From: CAZSNH01 sp052388455
GTDB taxonomy: Bacteria; Pseudomonadota; Alphaproteobacteria; Rhizobiales; Hyphomicrobiaceae
Direction of reading: 5' to 3'
Assembly (NCBI GenBank): GCA_052388455.1
Contig: JBQTIA010000013.1
Coordinates: 1 to 16,771 of the forward strand
DNA length: 16,771 nucleotides
Made by a program: the position numbers and the translations under genes
Shown: positions 1 to 7,283 of the stretch, piece after piece
Layout of the letters: every line of letters starts with the position of its first letter
Position numbering within the stretch: position 1 is the first letter of the stretch
The notes under the pieces: model-generated
Seen by the model: the letters and a program-made list of their open reading frames with translations, nothing else
What the model was told of the DNA's origin: nothing
Database searches by the model: none

Positions 1-125
1 CTCGGACTGCCATCACTTCAGATGGAACACCGACGCCTCAATCGCGTATCATGAACCGCCGGATACGGAACCGTACGTCCGGTGGTGTGGGAGGACGGCG
101 GGGGCAACCCCGCCTCCTACCCGAT
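1..125 (+). mobile_element. 3' end of a bacterial class C-like group II intron (partial)
   Basis: Only the last part of the intron is in the window; the rest, including any reverse transcriptase gene, lies to the left. Positions 55-86 fold as domain V and 89-122 as domain VI, and the element ends in the usual purine-pyrimidine AT at 124-125. The domain V triad reads CGC, as in class C introns, rather than AGC. Class C introns typically insert just after transcription terminators and outside genes. Here the 3' exon begins about 9 bp beyond the stop codon of the opposite-strand radical SAM gene, so that gene appears intact. Bases 1-54 are open in frame 1 up to a TGA at 52-54, which might be the tail of the intron protein, but I do not recognise that peptide. 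The class assignment is from recalled consensus features. Confidence 0.82.
55..122 (+). ncRNA. Group II intron domains V and VI
   Basis: Domain V: bases 55-63 pair with 78-86 (one G-U wobble, G58-U83), the two bases C76-G77 are bulged as expected, and 64-67 pair with 72-75 around a GAAC loop. Domain VI: 97-103 (GGCGGGG) pair with 108-114 (CCCCGCC) around a GCAA tetraloop. Base C96 is bulged, 92-95 pair with 115-118, A119 is unpaired, and 89-91 pair with 120-122. A119 is the seventh base from the 3' end, the expected place for the branch-point adenosine. These pairings are seen directly in the sequence; whether the intron still splices is unknown. Confidence 0.82.
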
Positions 126-134
126 TCAAATCGA

Positions 135-1115
135 TCAGGAGCAGCTGCCACCGCCCAGAACGCAGAATTTGGCGCAGTGGGCATGGCACAGCTTGACCGC
201 TCCGGAGCGGAACATGCCGCCGTCTGACGCCGCCGCCTCGGTGAGTGTGGAGCCCATTTCGAAGGCCCGATCGTAGGGCAGCAGTGTGCAGGGCAGCACG
301 ACGGGGCGGTCGGCGCCCTTGCGTTTGACGATCATGCGCGAGGTGGCGCACATCAAGTCGCTCGGGCTCTTTTTCAGGATGCCCCAGCAGGCCGTGGTGA
401 TTTCGGGTACGTCGTGCCGCCCGTCCATTTCGGGGAAGAGGATGAGACGGCTCCGGTCTTGGGCATCGATCGGCCATTGGCGCTCCGCGAACAGCCGTGC
501 GAAGCCGGCGCGTGTTTCGGTCTCGCTCTCACCCCAGCAGGTGCGCCCCGCGATGGCCAGTTGGAACCCGTGACGAGCGAGCCAGTCGATGCCGTCGATG
601 GTCGGGGCCCACGTGCGCGGACCGCGCTCGGTCTCGTGATGGGCGGCGGTGTAGTGGTCGAGGCTGACTCTCAGCGTCAGCCGGTCATTGTATGTGCGCT
701 GCCATCCGGAAAGCGCATCCTTGCAGCGCGGCCGCTGCATGGGCAGCATCGCGTTGGTGAGGATCAGAACTTCGAAGCCGCGGCCGAGGGCCTCCTCGAC
801 CATCTGCGGAAATTCGGCGTTGAGGAACGGCTCGCCGCCGGTGAAGCCGATCTCGCGAGTCTTGAGGGCCTGAGCTTCGCCGAGGAACGAGGTGACCTCG
901 GCGGCAGAGATGTAGGCAAGGCGGTCGTTGGCCGGGCTCGATTCGATGTAGCAGTTGCGGCATGTGATGTTGCAGAGCGTGCCGGTGTTGATCCACAGCG
1001 TATCGAGATGCGACAAGGGCACGCTCGCGCGCGGCTCGCCCCGTGCGGTCCAATCGGGGTTCTCGAATTTGCGCGCCACTCCGTCCAGCACTACAGCGCG
1101 GTGTTCTGCGGTCAC
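135..1115 (-). CDS. Radical SAM protein with C-terminal cysteine cluster
   Basis: A 326-aa radical SAM enzyme. The CxxxCxxC motif that binds the catalytic 4Fe-4S cluster is at C48, C52 and C55 (CNITCRNC), and the SAM-binding GGEP motif is at residues 93-96. The C-terminal third is unusually rich in cysteine (C243, C256, C276, C310, C314, C318, C325), which suggests a SPASM or twitch-like domain with an auxiliary iron-sulphur cluster. Such enzymes modify peptides or small molecules by radical chemistry; the substrate cannot be told from sequence, and no precursor peptide is evident next to it. The best start is a GTG at 1115 without a strong ribosome-binding site, so the exact N-terminus is uncertain. 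The gene stands alone, divergent from the tRNA, and its stop codon lies about 9 bp from the intron end. Confidence 0.88.
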   Translation of the reverse strand: MTAEHRAVVLDGVARKFENPDWTARGEPRASVPLSHLDTLWINTGTLCNITCRNCYIESSPANDRLAYISAAEVTSFLGEAQALKTREIGFTGGEPFLNAEFPQMVEEALGRGFEVLILTNAMLPMQRPRCKDALSGWQRTYNDRLTLRVSLDHYTAAHHETERGPRTWAPTIDGIDWLARHGFQLAIAGRTCWGESETETRAGFARLFAERQWPIDAQDRSRLILFPEMDGRHDVPEITTACWGILKKSPSDLMCATSRMIVKRKGADRPVVLPCTLLPYDRAFEMGSTLTEAAASDGGMFRSGAVKLCHAHCAKFCVLGGGSCS

Positions 1116-1228
1116 GATGGCATTCCAATGTGGCGGCCGGCGGGTGCGGGCGGGATGTCAGAGTTACGCCAGATGCTAACACAGGGTTTCGCCGACGCCC
1201 AACTCCGTGCTAAATGACGCGGGTTCTG

Positions 1229-1302
1229 GCGGGCGTCGTCTAATGGTAAGACAGTAGCTTCCCAAGCTACGAACGTGGGTTCGATTCCCATCGCCCGCTC
1301 CA
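1229..1302 (+). tRNA. tRNA-Gly (anticodon CCC)
   Basis: The acceptor stem GCGGGCG (1229-1235) pairs perfectly with CGCCCGC (1292-1298), followed by discriminator T1299 and an encoded CCA (1300-1302). The anticodon stem GTAGC/GCTAC encloses the 7-base loop TTCCCAA, giving anticodon CCC, which reads GGG glycine codons. The T arm contains the canonical GGTTCGATTCC. A short AT-rich element around 1211-1216 (TAAATG) could serve as a -10 box, with no clear -35. I saw no duplicated tRNA 3' end elsewhere in the window that would mark an integrated element. Confidence 0.97.
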
Positions 1303-1387
1303 TGCCTGCTCGGCCGGTCGTGGGCCGTCGCCCTGGTGGCTCCGCCGGCTTCCGTGGCACGTGCCAAGTCAACAAGGAGTGGCGGCA

Positions 1388-1615
1388 GTGAGCCGTTTGA
1401 TCCAGGCCGTCATTGGGCTTTCGACTGGTTATCTGGCCGGCGCAATTGCCGGTGGGCTGGCCGTGTCGATGCTGTCGACCAATACCCACGATGCGGACGT
1501 CGAAATGGCGATGACAGCGGCTTTTGTGACCGGCCCGATGGGCGCGGGTATGGGGCTGCTGGCAGCTCTCTTGTGGCGCCGGCCCCCGGCTGGGGCTGAC
1601 CAATCGTCAACGTGA
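1388..1615 (+). CDS. Small two-TM membrane protein, unknown function
   Basis: A 75-aa protein with two hydrophobic segments, about residues 5-30 and 46-68, separated by an acidic stretch (THDADVE), and ending in a short hydrophilic tail. I chose the GTG at 1388 because an AAGGAG ribosome-binding site sits at about 1374-1379; an in-frame GTG at 1361 lies upstream of that site. The glycine- and alanine-rich helices (GYLAGAIAGGLA, GPMGAGMGLLAALL) suggest tightly packed membrane helices. It precedes the transport block by about 190 bp and could share its transcript. I do not recognise the family. Confidence 0.68.
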   Translation: MSRLIQAVIGLSTGYLAGAIAGGLAVSMLSTNTHDADVEMAMTAAFVTGPMGAGMGLLAALLWRRPPAGADQSST

Positions 1616-1804
1616 CCGGCGACCGCGACAGCCACCACGCGATCTTCACCCAGGCCGCAAAACGATTGTATCCACGATGGCTTTCGGCTCTGGAGCCCCT
1701 GTTTTGCCCTGGCCATGCCGACCGAAAGAGCATATCCTACTTCGTCCAATGCAACGGCGTCTGGGTGCTTTTAGTACCACAGAACTCGCTGAGGGTCGTG
1801 TGGC

Positions 1805-2221
1805 GTGGCAGTCTCCCCGCATCCGGCTGCGATCGAACATTTGCCCTGGTTCATTGCCGGGCCCGGGCAATCGGACACGCTGCTCACCTTCGCCACCGTC
1901 GTCACCCTGATCACGGTTCTGGCGCTCGGTATTCTGTTCTTCCGGCTTCACTCGCTCCCCGAGCGGATGGGACACAAGAAGTTTCAATTCGAGATCGTCG
2001 CCGTCCTGTGTCTACTGTCGCTATTTACGCATGTGCATCTGTTCTGGGTGGCGGGACTGCTGCTCGCGCTGGTCGATCTCCCCGACTTCACGACACCCCT
2101 CAATCGCACGGCCACCGCGCTCGAGAAGCTCTCGGGTGCCGGGCCTGATGCCGATCACGTTCCGGCGGTGACAACGGGGTCTGCCAACGGCGTCGTGACC
2201 CAGCACGCGCCTGGAGAATAA
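1805..2221 (+). CDS. DUF3302-like inner-membrane protein, partner of the HlyD adaptor (YiaW-like)
   Basis: A 138-aa protein with two predicted membrane helices, about residues 27-47 and 64-90. The central LHSLPERMGHKK followed by LLSLFTHVHLFW recalls the DUF3302 family (E. coli YiaW), where a similar motif precedes the second helix. In E. coli yiaW sits beside the membrane-fusion protein gene yiaV, and here the next gene is a HlyD-type adaptor starting only 3 bases after this stop. That arrangement supports a two-component envelope unit. The start is a GTG at 1805 with a GAGGG site just upstream. The C-terminal 45 residues are hydrophilic and variable. The family match is from memory and motif-level only. 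Confidence 0.7.
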   Translation: MAVSPHPAAIEHLPWFIAGPGQSDTLLTFATVVTLITVLALGILFFRLHSLPERMGHKKFQFEIVAVLCLLSLFTHVHLFWVAGLLLALVDLPDFTTPLNRTATALEKLSGAGPDADHVPAVTTGSANGVVTQHAPGE

Positions 2222-2224
2222 GCC

Positions 2225-3457
2225 ATGCTGGAAGTCGTGCTGTGCTCGCTGTTCACGATCCTGCCCGACTATCTTTATCGCCGCTATGCGCAGGGCAAGG
2301 AGATCGGCCGCGAGATTACGCTCTATTCGGTCTGGTTCGAACTGAGGTGGGGAATCACAGCCTGCCTGATGCTGACCGTTCTGCTGATCACCATCATCTT
2401 CTATCATCATCCGACCAGCACGCGCGTTACCTCCTATTTCCGCACGATCCCTATTGTGCCCGAGGTGCCCGGCCGGGTGAGCGAAATCTATGTCAAGCTG
2501 AGCGACAGGGTCGAGAAAGGGGCTCCGATCTTCAAGCTCGACAGCTCCAAGCAGGAAGCCAGCCTCGAAGTCTCGAGACGGAAGATGGTCGAAGTCGACG
2601 CCCAGATCCAGATGGCGCAGGCGGACATCGCCGCCGCGGAAGGGCAGATCGAGCAGGCCAAAGGCAACCTTCAACAGGCCATCGACGAACTGCGCACCAA
2701 GGAGGAGTTGCGCCAGCGCAATTCGGGCATCGTCGCTGCCCGAGAGATCGAGAAGCTCCAGACCGCCGTCGACGGCAGGAAGGGCGCGGTCACCGCGGCC
2801 GAGGCGGCCAAGCAGGCGGCACAGACGCGCGTCTCCGTCGTTCTTCCGGCCGAGAAGGCCAGTGCCGAAGCGGCCTTGAAGCAGGCGCAGGTCGATTTGG
2901 AGAAGATGGTCATTTACGCTGGCGTGTCGGGACAGGTCGAGCAGTTCGTCCTGCAGGTCGGTGATTTCGTCAATCCGTTCACGCGGCCGGCGGGGTTGCT
3001 CATTCCTGCCGGCGCCGGGCGCCGTCAGCTCGTCGCCGGCTTCGGACAGATCGAAGCGCAAGTGATGAAAGCTGGAATGATCGCTGAAGCCACATGCGTT
3101 TCCAAGCCGCTGACCATCATTCCGCTGGTGGTCACCGACGTGCAGGACTACATCGCCGCTGGGCAGGTGAGGGCCGGAGAGCAGTTGATCGATGCCCAGC
3201 AGGTGACGCAGCCCGGTACGATCACGGTCTTCCTCCAGCCGCTGTTCGAAGGCGGTCTCGATGGCGTGACGCCCGGCAGCAGCTGCATCGCGAATGCGTA
3301 TTCGAGCAATCACGAGCGGCTGAAGGGCGAGGATTTGGGCATGCTGTCGCGCATCTATCTGCACATGGTGGATGCGGTCAGCGTCGTGCACGCGATAATC
3401 CTTCGCGTACAGGCCCTGCTGCTGCCGATCAAGACGCTGGTTCTGCAAGGGCATTGA
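2225..3457 (+). CDS. HlyD/EmrA-type membrane-fusion protein (YiaV-like)
   Basis: A 410-aa periplasmic adaptor anchored in the inner membrane. Residues 1-40 form an amphipathic N-terminus, one helix spans about 42-60, and the first half of a biotinyl-lipoyl domain follows (VPGRVSEIYVKLSDRVEKG, about 81-99). A long alanine- and glutamine-rich coiled coil runs about 105-230, and the second lipoyl half is at about 231-250 (AGVSGQVEQFVLQVGDFV). A beta-barrel region follows. Adaptors of this kind link an inner-membrane pump to an outer-membrane channel. Neither an MFS/RND pump nor a TolC-like channel gene is in the window, so the partner and substrate are unknown. Translation is probably coupled to the preceding gene (3-base gap, GGAG at 2212-2215). 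Confidence 0.88.
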   Translation: MLEVVLCSLFTILPDYLYRRYAQGKEIGREITLYSVWFELRWGITACLMLTVLLITIIFYHHPTSTRVTSYFRTIPIVPEVPGRVSEIYVKLSDRVEKGAPIFKLDSSKQEASLEVSRRKMVEVDAQIQMAQADIAAAEGQIEQAKGNLQQAIDELRTKEELRQRNSGIVAAREIEKLQTAVDGRKGAVTAAEAAKQAAQTRVSVVLPAEKASAEAALKQAQVDLEKMVIYAGVSGQVEQFVLQVGDFVNPFTRPAGLLIPAGAGRRQLVAGFGQIEAQVMKAGMIAEATCVSKPLTIIPLVVTDVQDYIAAGQVRAGEQLIDAQQVTQPGTITVFLQPLFEGGLDGVTPGSSCIANAYSSNHERLKGEDLGMLSRIYLHMVDAVSVVHAIILRVQALLLPIKTLVLQGH

Positions 3458-3492
3458 TCTGCGGTATCGATCAGAGGCAATGACGGAGGGGC

Positions 3493-3606
3493 ATGGATAT
3501 CGTGATGCGAGCGCCATCCGCCCGGCGAACAGCCATTCGGAACGGACCGATGATATCCTTTGACGTCGGCCGGCCCTGTTTCGTGACAGTCCGGCGGGCA
3601 GGCTGA
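3493..3606 (+). CDS. Possible 37-aa small ORF coupled to the AI-2E permease gene
   Basis: An ATG at 3493 preceded by GGAGG (3485-3489, short 3-base gap) opens a 37-codon frame whose TGA (3604-3606) overlaps the ATG of the next gene as TGATG, a typical coupling arrangement. The predicted peptide is basic, without a membrane segment or recognisable domain. It could be a leader peptide that feeds ribosomes to the permease start, or chance. A later in-frame ATG at 3505 is an alternative start. Only the geometry supports it. Confidence 0.3.
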   Translation: MDIVMRAPSARRTAIRNGPMISFDVGRPCFVTVRRAG

Positions 3607-4670
3607 TGCCGGACACTTACCCAACCGGCACAGAAAAGCTCCGCAGCCTCGGATTGTCCGTGATTGCCATGGGCGTCGTGGTCACGGGGCTCGTACTCGG
3701 CAGCTCATTCCTGATACCGCTCGCCATCGCCGTCCTCTTGTGGAACCTGCTCGAAGCCCTGATTGGGGGGCTTGCAGGCCTGAGCGTCGGCCGGTTCCGA
3801 TTGCCGCGTTGGCTGGCGACGCTCCTGGCCCTCGCGCTGATCGCGTCCGTGCTCTACCTCATCGCCGTGATCCTGCTCGGTCAGGCCGATGCCATCGCAG
3901 CCGCCTGGCCCCGCTACGAGGAGCGGCTGAAAGCGATCATCGCCAGCTCCGCCGATTGGCTCGGCCCCGAACACTCGACTCGCGTGCGCGCCGCCCTCGG
4001 CAAGATCGACGTCATGCGGCAGGCCACGGGACTCTTTACGTCGGTCCAATCCTTCGTGTTGAGCCTCATCCTGGTTGCTCTTTATGTCGGGTTTCTGCTC
4101 GGCGAGTCTCGATATCTGGCGCCGAAGATCGCTACCCTCTTTCCGGATGCAGGACGTGCGCGCGAGGTCAGTCACATTCTCTCGGCGATCTCGGACAATG
4201 TCCGCCGCTACATCTGGCTCAAGACGATGGTCAGCCTGTTGACCGGCGTCCTGAGCTACGCGGTCCTCCGCGCCATGAGCATCGACTTCGCGGAAACGTG
4301 GGCGCTGATGATCTTCGTGCTCAATTACATTCCGAACGTCGGATCGGTCCTCGGCGTCATTTTTCCAGCGGTGCTGGCCTTCGTGCAATTCGACACCATC
4401 GCCCCGTTTCTGGCCATTGCGATCGGGCTGACGATGATTCAGCTGGTGATCGGAAACGTCGTCGAGCCCATGTTGATGGGCAGTTCACTGAATATGAGTG
4501 CGTTCGCGATCATCCTCTCGCTGACGCTGTGGAGCGCGATGTGGGGGATCGTCGGAATGTTTCTGAGCGTGCCGATCATGGTAATGGTGATGATCGTATG
4601 CGCCAACGTCCCGAGCTGGCGCTGGGTGGCGATTCTGCTGTCGAGGGATGGTCGGATCGAAAAACGGTGA
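3606..4670 (+). CDS. AI-2E family transporter (PerM/YdiK/TqsA type)
   Basis: A 354-aa polytopic inner-membrane protein of the AI-2E exporter/PerM family. Hydrophobic helices are at about residues 15-55 (two), 68-92, 145-170 and 208-230, then a dense cluster from about 235 to the C-terminus. The family signatures are clear: NYIPNVGSVLGVIFPA in the third quarter and IGNVVEPMLMG near residue 280, followed by WGIVGMFLSVPIMV. The hydrophilic loop at about 95-140 is the usual variable periplasmic part. Despite the family name, members export varied solutes, and the substrate here cannot be assigned. The ATG at 3606 overlaps the stop of a possible small ORF. It is the last gene of the + strand block and converges on the next gene. 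Confidence 0.9.
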   Translation: MPDTYPTGTEKLRSLGLSVIAMGVVVTGLVLGSSFLIPLAIAVLLWNLLEALIGGLAGLSVGRFRLPRWLATLLALALIASVLYLIAVILLGQADAIAAAWPRYEERLKAIIASSADWLGPEHSTRVRAALGKIDVMRQATGLFTSVQSFVLSLILVALYVGFLLGESRYLAPKIATLFPDAGRAREVSHILSAISDNVRRYIWLKTMVSLLTGVLSYAVLRAMSIDFAETWALMIFVLNYIPNVGSVLGVIFPAVLAFVQFDTIAPFLAIAIGLTMIQLVIGNVVEPMLMGSSLNMSAFAIILSLTLWSAMWGIVGMFLSVPIMVMVMIVCANVPSWRWVAILLSRDGRIEKR

Positions 4671-4747
4671 GACCGTGTCGCTGACGCTTGCACTCATGCC
4701 GAGTGACAAGCGGATCAGGTTGCTCATCGGCCGAGGCCGTTCTGGCG

Positions 4748-5257
4748 TCAGCGGATAGCCGGATCGGCGTAGCACTGGCGCATGTATTCGCAGCGGTGCG
4801 AGCCGGAAAAGTGCATGCTGTCGCCCTTGGCTGGCGAGATGAAGTGGCAGACTTCCTCCAGCCCCTCCAGCGTGAGCCAGCCCTGCCGGCGTCCGCGCTG
4901 AACGGCGAAGCAATCGGCCGTCTCCTCGTCGGGTCCGCGGAACTGGTGTCCGCACTCGTGCGCGAAAATCCACAGCTTCACCGGCGTCGAGACCTTGGCC
5001 AGAAGCCGGGGATTGAGGATCAGAAATCCCGGATAGGCGGCGCCGTAATCGTCCAGCTGGCTGTCGACGACGACGGGGCGCTGGCCGCACACCTGCTGAC
5101 GGCCGTCGAGCTTCAAGGCCCCGGGCGGCAGCACCTTGGCATCGCCTCCGACATGCGCGGCGTACTCCTCGGGAGTCGGCACGTCGTCCGCCGCAGCGAC
5201 CGAAATGGCCAGCACTGCTCCGGCGGCAAGTGCCAGCCAAGGCCAAAGAAACTGCAT
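4748..5257 (-). CDS. Secreted zincin-like protein with HECGH motif
   Basis: A 169-aa protein with a Sec-type signal peptide (hydrophobic residues 5-22, probable cleavage in the AAADD region). The zinc-binding motif HECGH is at residues 100-104, followed by E111/E112 and D115 in DEETAD, a gluzincin-like arrangement in which a downstream glutamate supplies the third ligand. Six cysteines in the mature part (C57, C102, C116, C137, C156, C162) fit a disulphide-stabilised periplasmic protein, although C102 lies inside the zinc motif. The ATG at 5257 has a GGAA sequence 7 bases upstream. Peptidase activity is inferred from the motif only; I do not recognise a named family. It lies downstream of another zincin gene, separated by 165 bp. 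Confidence 0.78.
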   Translation of the reverse strand: MQFLWPWLALAAGAVLAISVAAADDVPTPEEYAAHVGGDAKVLPPGALKLDGRQQVCGQRPVVVDSQLDDYGAAYPGFLILNPRLLAKVSTPVKLWIFAHECGHQFRGPDEETADCFAVQRGRRQGWLTLEGLEEVCHFISPAKGDSMHFSGSHRCEYMRQCYADPAIR

Positions 5258-5422
5258 GCGTGTTTCCGTTGCAAAACAGAGGGCTGCAGGAAATCTCGGC
5301 GCGCACCATCGCTTGAAACCGGCGCCGGCACAAGGTGGCTTAGGCCACAGCCCGTGGGCGAAACGATGGCCATGTCGAGGGGCCGCGCAAAGACCCTGTG
5401 TGCGGTGCCGTCGGCAGGCTCG

Positions 5423-5839
5423 TCACCCCGAGACCGTCTCTTCGATGCGCTCCATGTCATCATCCGAAAAACCGAAATGGTGGCCGATCTCGTGCACCAG
5501 CACATGCGTGACAATGTCGCCGAGGCCCTCGTCCCCGTCGGCCCAGTAGTCGAGGATCGCCCGCCGGTAGAGAAAGACCATGTCCGGCTCGCGCGGCACG
5601 TCCGCGAGGCTTTTGCGGTCCAGGCTGACGCCCTGATACAGGCCCATCAGATCGAACGGGCTGTCGATGCCGAGCTCGTCCAGCACTTCGTCGATGGCGA
5701 AATCTTCAACCCGGACGACGAGATCGCCGCACATCTCGCGGAAATCCGGCGGCAGCCGCGACCAGGCATCCGCGGCCAGCCGCTCGATGTCGGCCAGGGT
5801 CGGCGCGGTGGCCGATTTCCAGTCTGCGCTTTGTGACAT
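5423..5839 (-). CDS. Metallopeptidase family protein (Zincin_1/DUF1025-like)
   Basis: A 138-aa cytosolic protein, the usual length for this family. The C-terminal HEIGHHFG followed by DDD (H116-E117, H120, then D126-D128) is the extended HExxHxxGxxDD zinc motif of minimal zincins. The centre has the conserved LYQGV and the MVFLYRRAILDYW segment. There is no signal peptide. Members are widespread in Alphaproteobacteria and Actinobacteria, mostly without known substrates. It is transcribed in the same direction as the HECGH gene, but the 165-bp gap makes separate transcription possible. The gap contains a short hairpin (GTGGC/GCCAC, 5335-5348) without a T-tract. Confidence 0.9.
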   Translation of the reverse strand: MSQSADWKSATAPTLADIERLAADAWSRLPPDFREMCGDLVVRVEDFAIDEVLDELGIDSPFDLMGLYQGVSLDRKSLADVPREPDMVFLYRRAILDYWADGDEGLGDIVTHVLVHEIGHHFGFSDDDMERIEETVSG

Positions 5840-6242
5840 GTCCTGCCCGTCTTTCGAATCAGCCCGTCGGCAACCTCTGGTACAAACCGGGCCAGGGTGC
5901 GGCAGTCAAACGGACAGTTCGAAATCGGCATGGCCGTTCGCCGCCGTCTTGAAACGCTTCGCCCCGAGCTTGCGGGTGCAGGCCCGGACGCGATAGAGAA
6001 CGGCTGCTGATGCCGAGCGCGGGCGTGCCCTTCGTTCACGAAACGCCGAGCGAAACGCACCACGCCGAAGCAGGCCTCGCATTCGAGACCGGAGTGTCGG
6101 AAGCTGAAACCGCAGGTAGAAAAGTTCTTTTTTTGATGCCGAAGTCCAATAGGAAAGTCGGGCCGCACACGCCGGACGTGCGTCGGTACGTCGTCGGACT
6201 GCCGGACTGCCGCATCGCCAAACGACAGGCGGAACCTGCGGC
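5840..6242. other. Non-coding region between metallopeptidase and epimerase genes
   Basis: About 400 bp between two divergently transcribed genes, so it should hold both promoters. Most of it is GC-rich, but 6117-6137 is a marked A/T island (GAAAAGTTCTTTTTTTGATG) that is the likeliest place for promoter or regulator contacts; I could not fit a convincing -35/-10 pair. An 8-bp unit CGGACTGC is tandemly duplicated at 6195-6210, 30 bp before the epimerase start. A + strand reading frame from 6010 ends in an ATGA overlap with the epimerase start but has no protein-like character. Confidence 0.5.
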
Positions 6243-7250
6243 ATGAAAATCCTCGTCACGGGTGCGGCCGGGTTCATCGGCTATCACACCAGCGAAGCCC
6301 TGCTCGCGCGCGGCGACACGGTCGTCGGCGTCGACAGCCTCAACGACTACTACGACGTTCGATTGAAGGAAGCGCGCCTGGCGAGGCTCGAAGGCCGCCA
6401 AGGGTTTCGCTTCCACCGGATGGACCTCGGCGACCGCGCCGCGGCGGCCGAGCTGTTCCAGGCCGAGAAACCGCAGCGCGTGGTGCATCTCGCTGCTCAG
6501 GCCGGCGTGCGCTACTCGATCGAAAACCCGCACGCCTACATCACGTCCAATATCGACGGCATGCTCAACGTCCTCGAAGGTTGCCGCCACACCGGCGTCG
6601 AGCACCTCGTCTATGCGTCCTCCAGCTCCGTCTACGGCGCCGGCACGGCCATGCCCTTCAGCGTCCACCAGAACGTCGATCACCCGCTGAGCCTTTATGC
6701 GGCGACGAAAAAGTCGAACGAGCTGATGGCGCATACCTATGCCCATCTCTTTTCGCTGCCGGTGACGGGACTGAGGTTCTTCACGGTCTACGGACCCTGG
6801 GGACGGCCGGACATGGCGCTCTTCCTGTTCACCCGCAAGATTCTCGCCGGCGAGCCGATCGACGTGTTCAACAACGGCCATCACTCGCGCGATTTCACTT
6901 ACATCGACGACATCGTCGAAGGGGTGGTGCGCACGACGGACCGTGCCGCGCAGCCCGATCCGGACTGGAACAGCGCCGAGCCGGACCCCGGAACATCGTC
7001 GGCGCCCTATCGGCTCTACAACATCGGCAACAACAATCCGGTCGAGCTGATGCATCTCATCGGATGCCTGGAGCGGGCGCTCGGCCGCGAGGCGAAGAAG
7101 AATTTTCTGGGTCTGCAACCGGGTGATGTGGTGCGGACTTACGCCAATGTCGACGATCTCGTCGCGGACGTCGGTTTCAAGCCGTCGACAGCGATCGAGG
7201 ATGGCGTCTCGCGTTTCGTCGCGTGGTATCGCGATTTCTACAAGTGCTGA
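6243..7250 (+). CDS. UDP-glucuronate 4-epimerase (extended SDR)
   Basis: A 335-aa NAD-dependent sugar-nucleotide epimerase that probably interconverts UDP-glucuronate and UDP-galacturonate in the cytosol. The Rossmann motif GAAGFIG is at residues 7-13, the catalytic serine region YASSSSVYG at about 124-132, and the YxxxK pair at Y152/K156 (YAATK). The stretch DSLNDYYDVRLKEARL near residue 31 and the RFFTVYGPWGRPDMA block are characteristic of the UDP-GlcA 4-epimerase subgroup (LpsL/Cap1J type) rather than GalE. The ATG at 6243 has only a weak AGGCGGA site. It converges on the glycosyltransferase/AsnB operon with a 33-bp gap, and together they suggest surface polysaccharide synthesis. Confidence 0.9.
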   Translation: MKILVTGAAGFIGYHTSEALLARGDTVVGVDSLNDYYDVRLKEARLARLEGRQGFRFHRMDLGDRAAAAELFQAEKPQRVVHLAAQAGVRYSIENPHAYITSNIDGMLNVLEGCRHTGVEHLVYASSSSVYGAGTAMPFSVHQNVDHPLSLYAATKKSNELMAHTYAHLFSLPVTGLRFFTVYGPWGRPDMALFLFTRKILAGEPIDVFNNGHHSRDFTYIDDIVEGVVRTTDRAAQPDPDWNSAEPDPGTSSAPYRLYNIGNNNPVELMHLIGCLERALGREAKKNFLGLQPGDVVRTYANVDDLVADVGFKPSTAIEDGVSRFVAWYRDFYKC

Positions 7251-7283
7251 AAGATTGAGTTTTTTGGCGTCGGATCCGGCGGA

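Noticed and set aside
414..1217. Long + strand frame antisense to the radical SAM gene (and similar long frames opposite the AsnB and 907-aa genes).
   Set aside because: These are mirror frames typical of high-GC coding DNA; the opposite strand carries recognised domains or coherent membrane topology.
1229..1302. tRNA-Gly as an integration site for a genomic island.
   Set aside because: No integrase gene and no repeated tRNA 3' end were seen in the window.
4728..4739. Palindrome CGGCC-GA-GGCCG between convergent genes as a shared terminator.
   Set aside because: A two-base loop cannot form as drawn, and there is no T-tract on either strand.
5906..6000. A - strand frame ending KLGAKRFKTAANGHADFELSV that looks protein-like at its end.
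   Set aside because: No plausible start codon with a ribosome-binding site, and the upstream part of the frame is arginine-rich as expected for chance frames in GC-rich DNA.
6010..6246. A 78-codon + strand frame ending in an ATGA overlap with the epimerase start.
   Set aside because: It runs through a T-rich island that looks regulatory, has no recognisable protein character and no strong ribosome-binding site; the overlap alone is not enough.
7240..7266. T-run (TTTTTT) just after the epimerase stop as an intrinsic terminator.
   Set aside because: Only a weak A/T-rich stem (TTTC/GAAA) precedes it, which is not convincing for Rho-independent termination.
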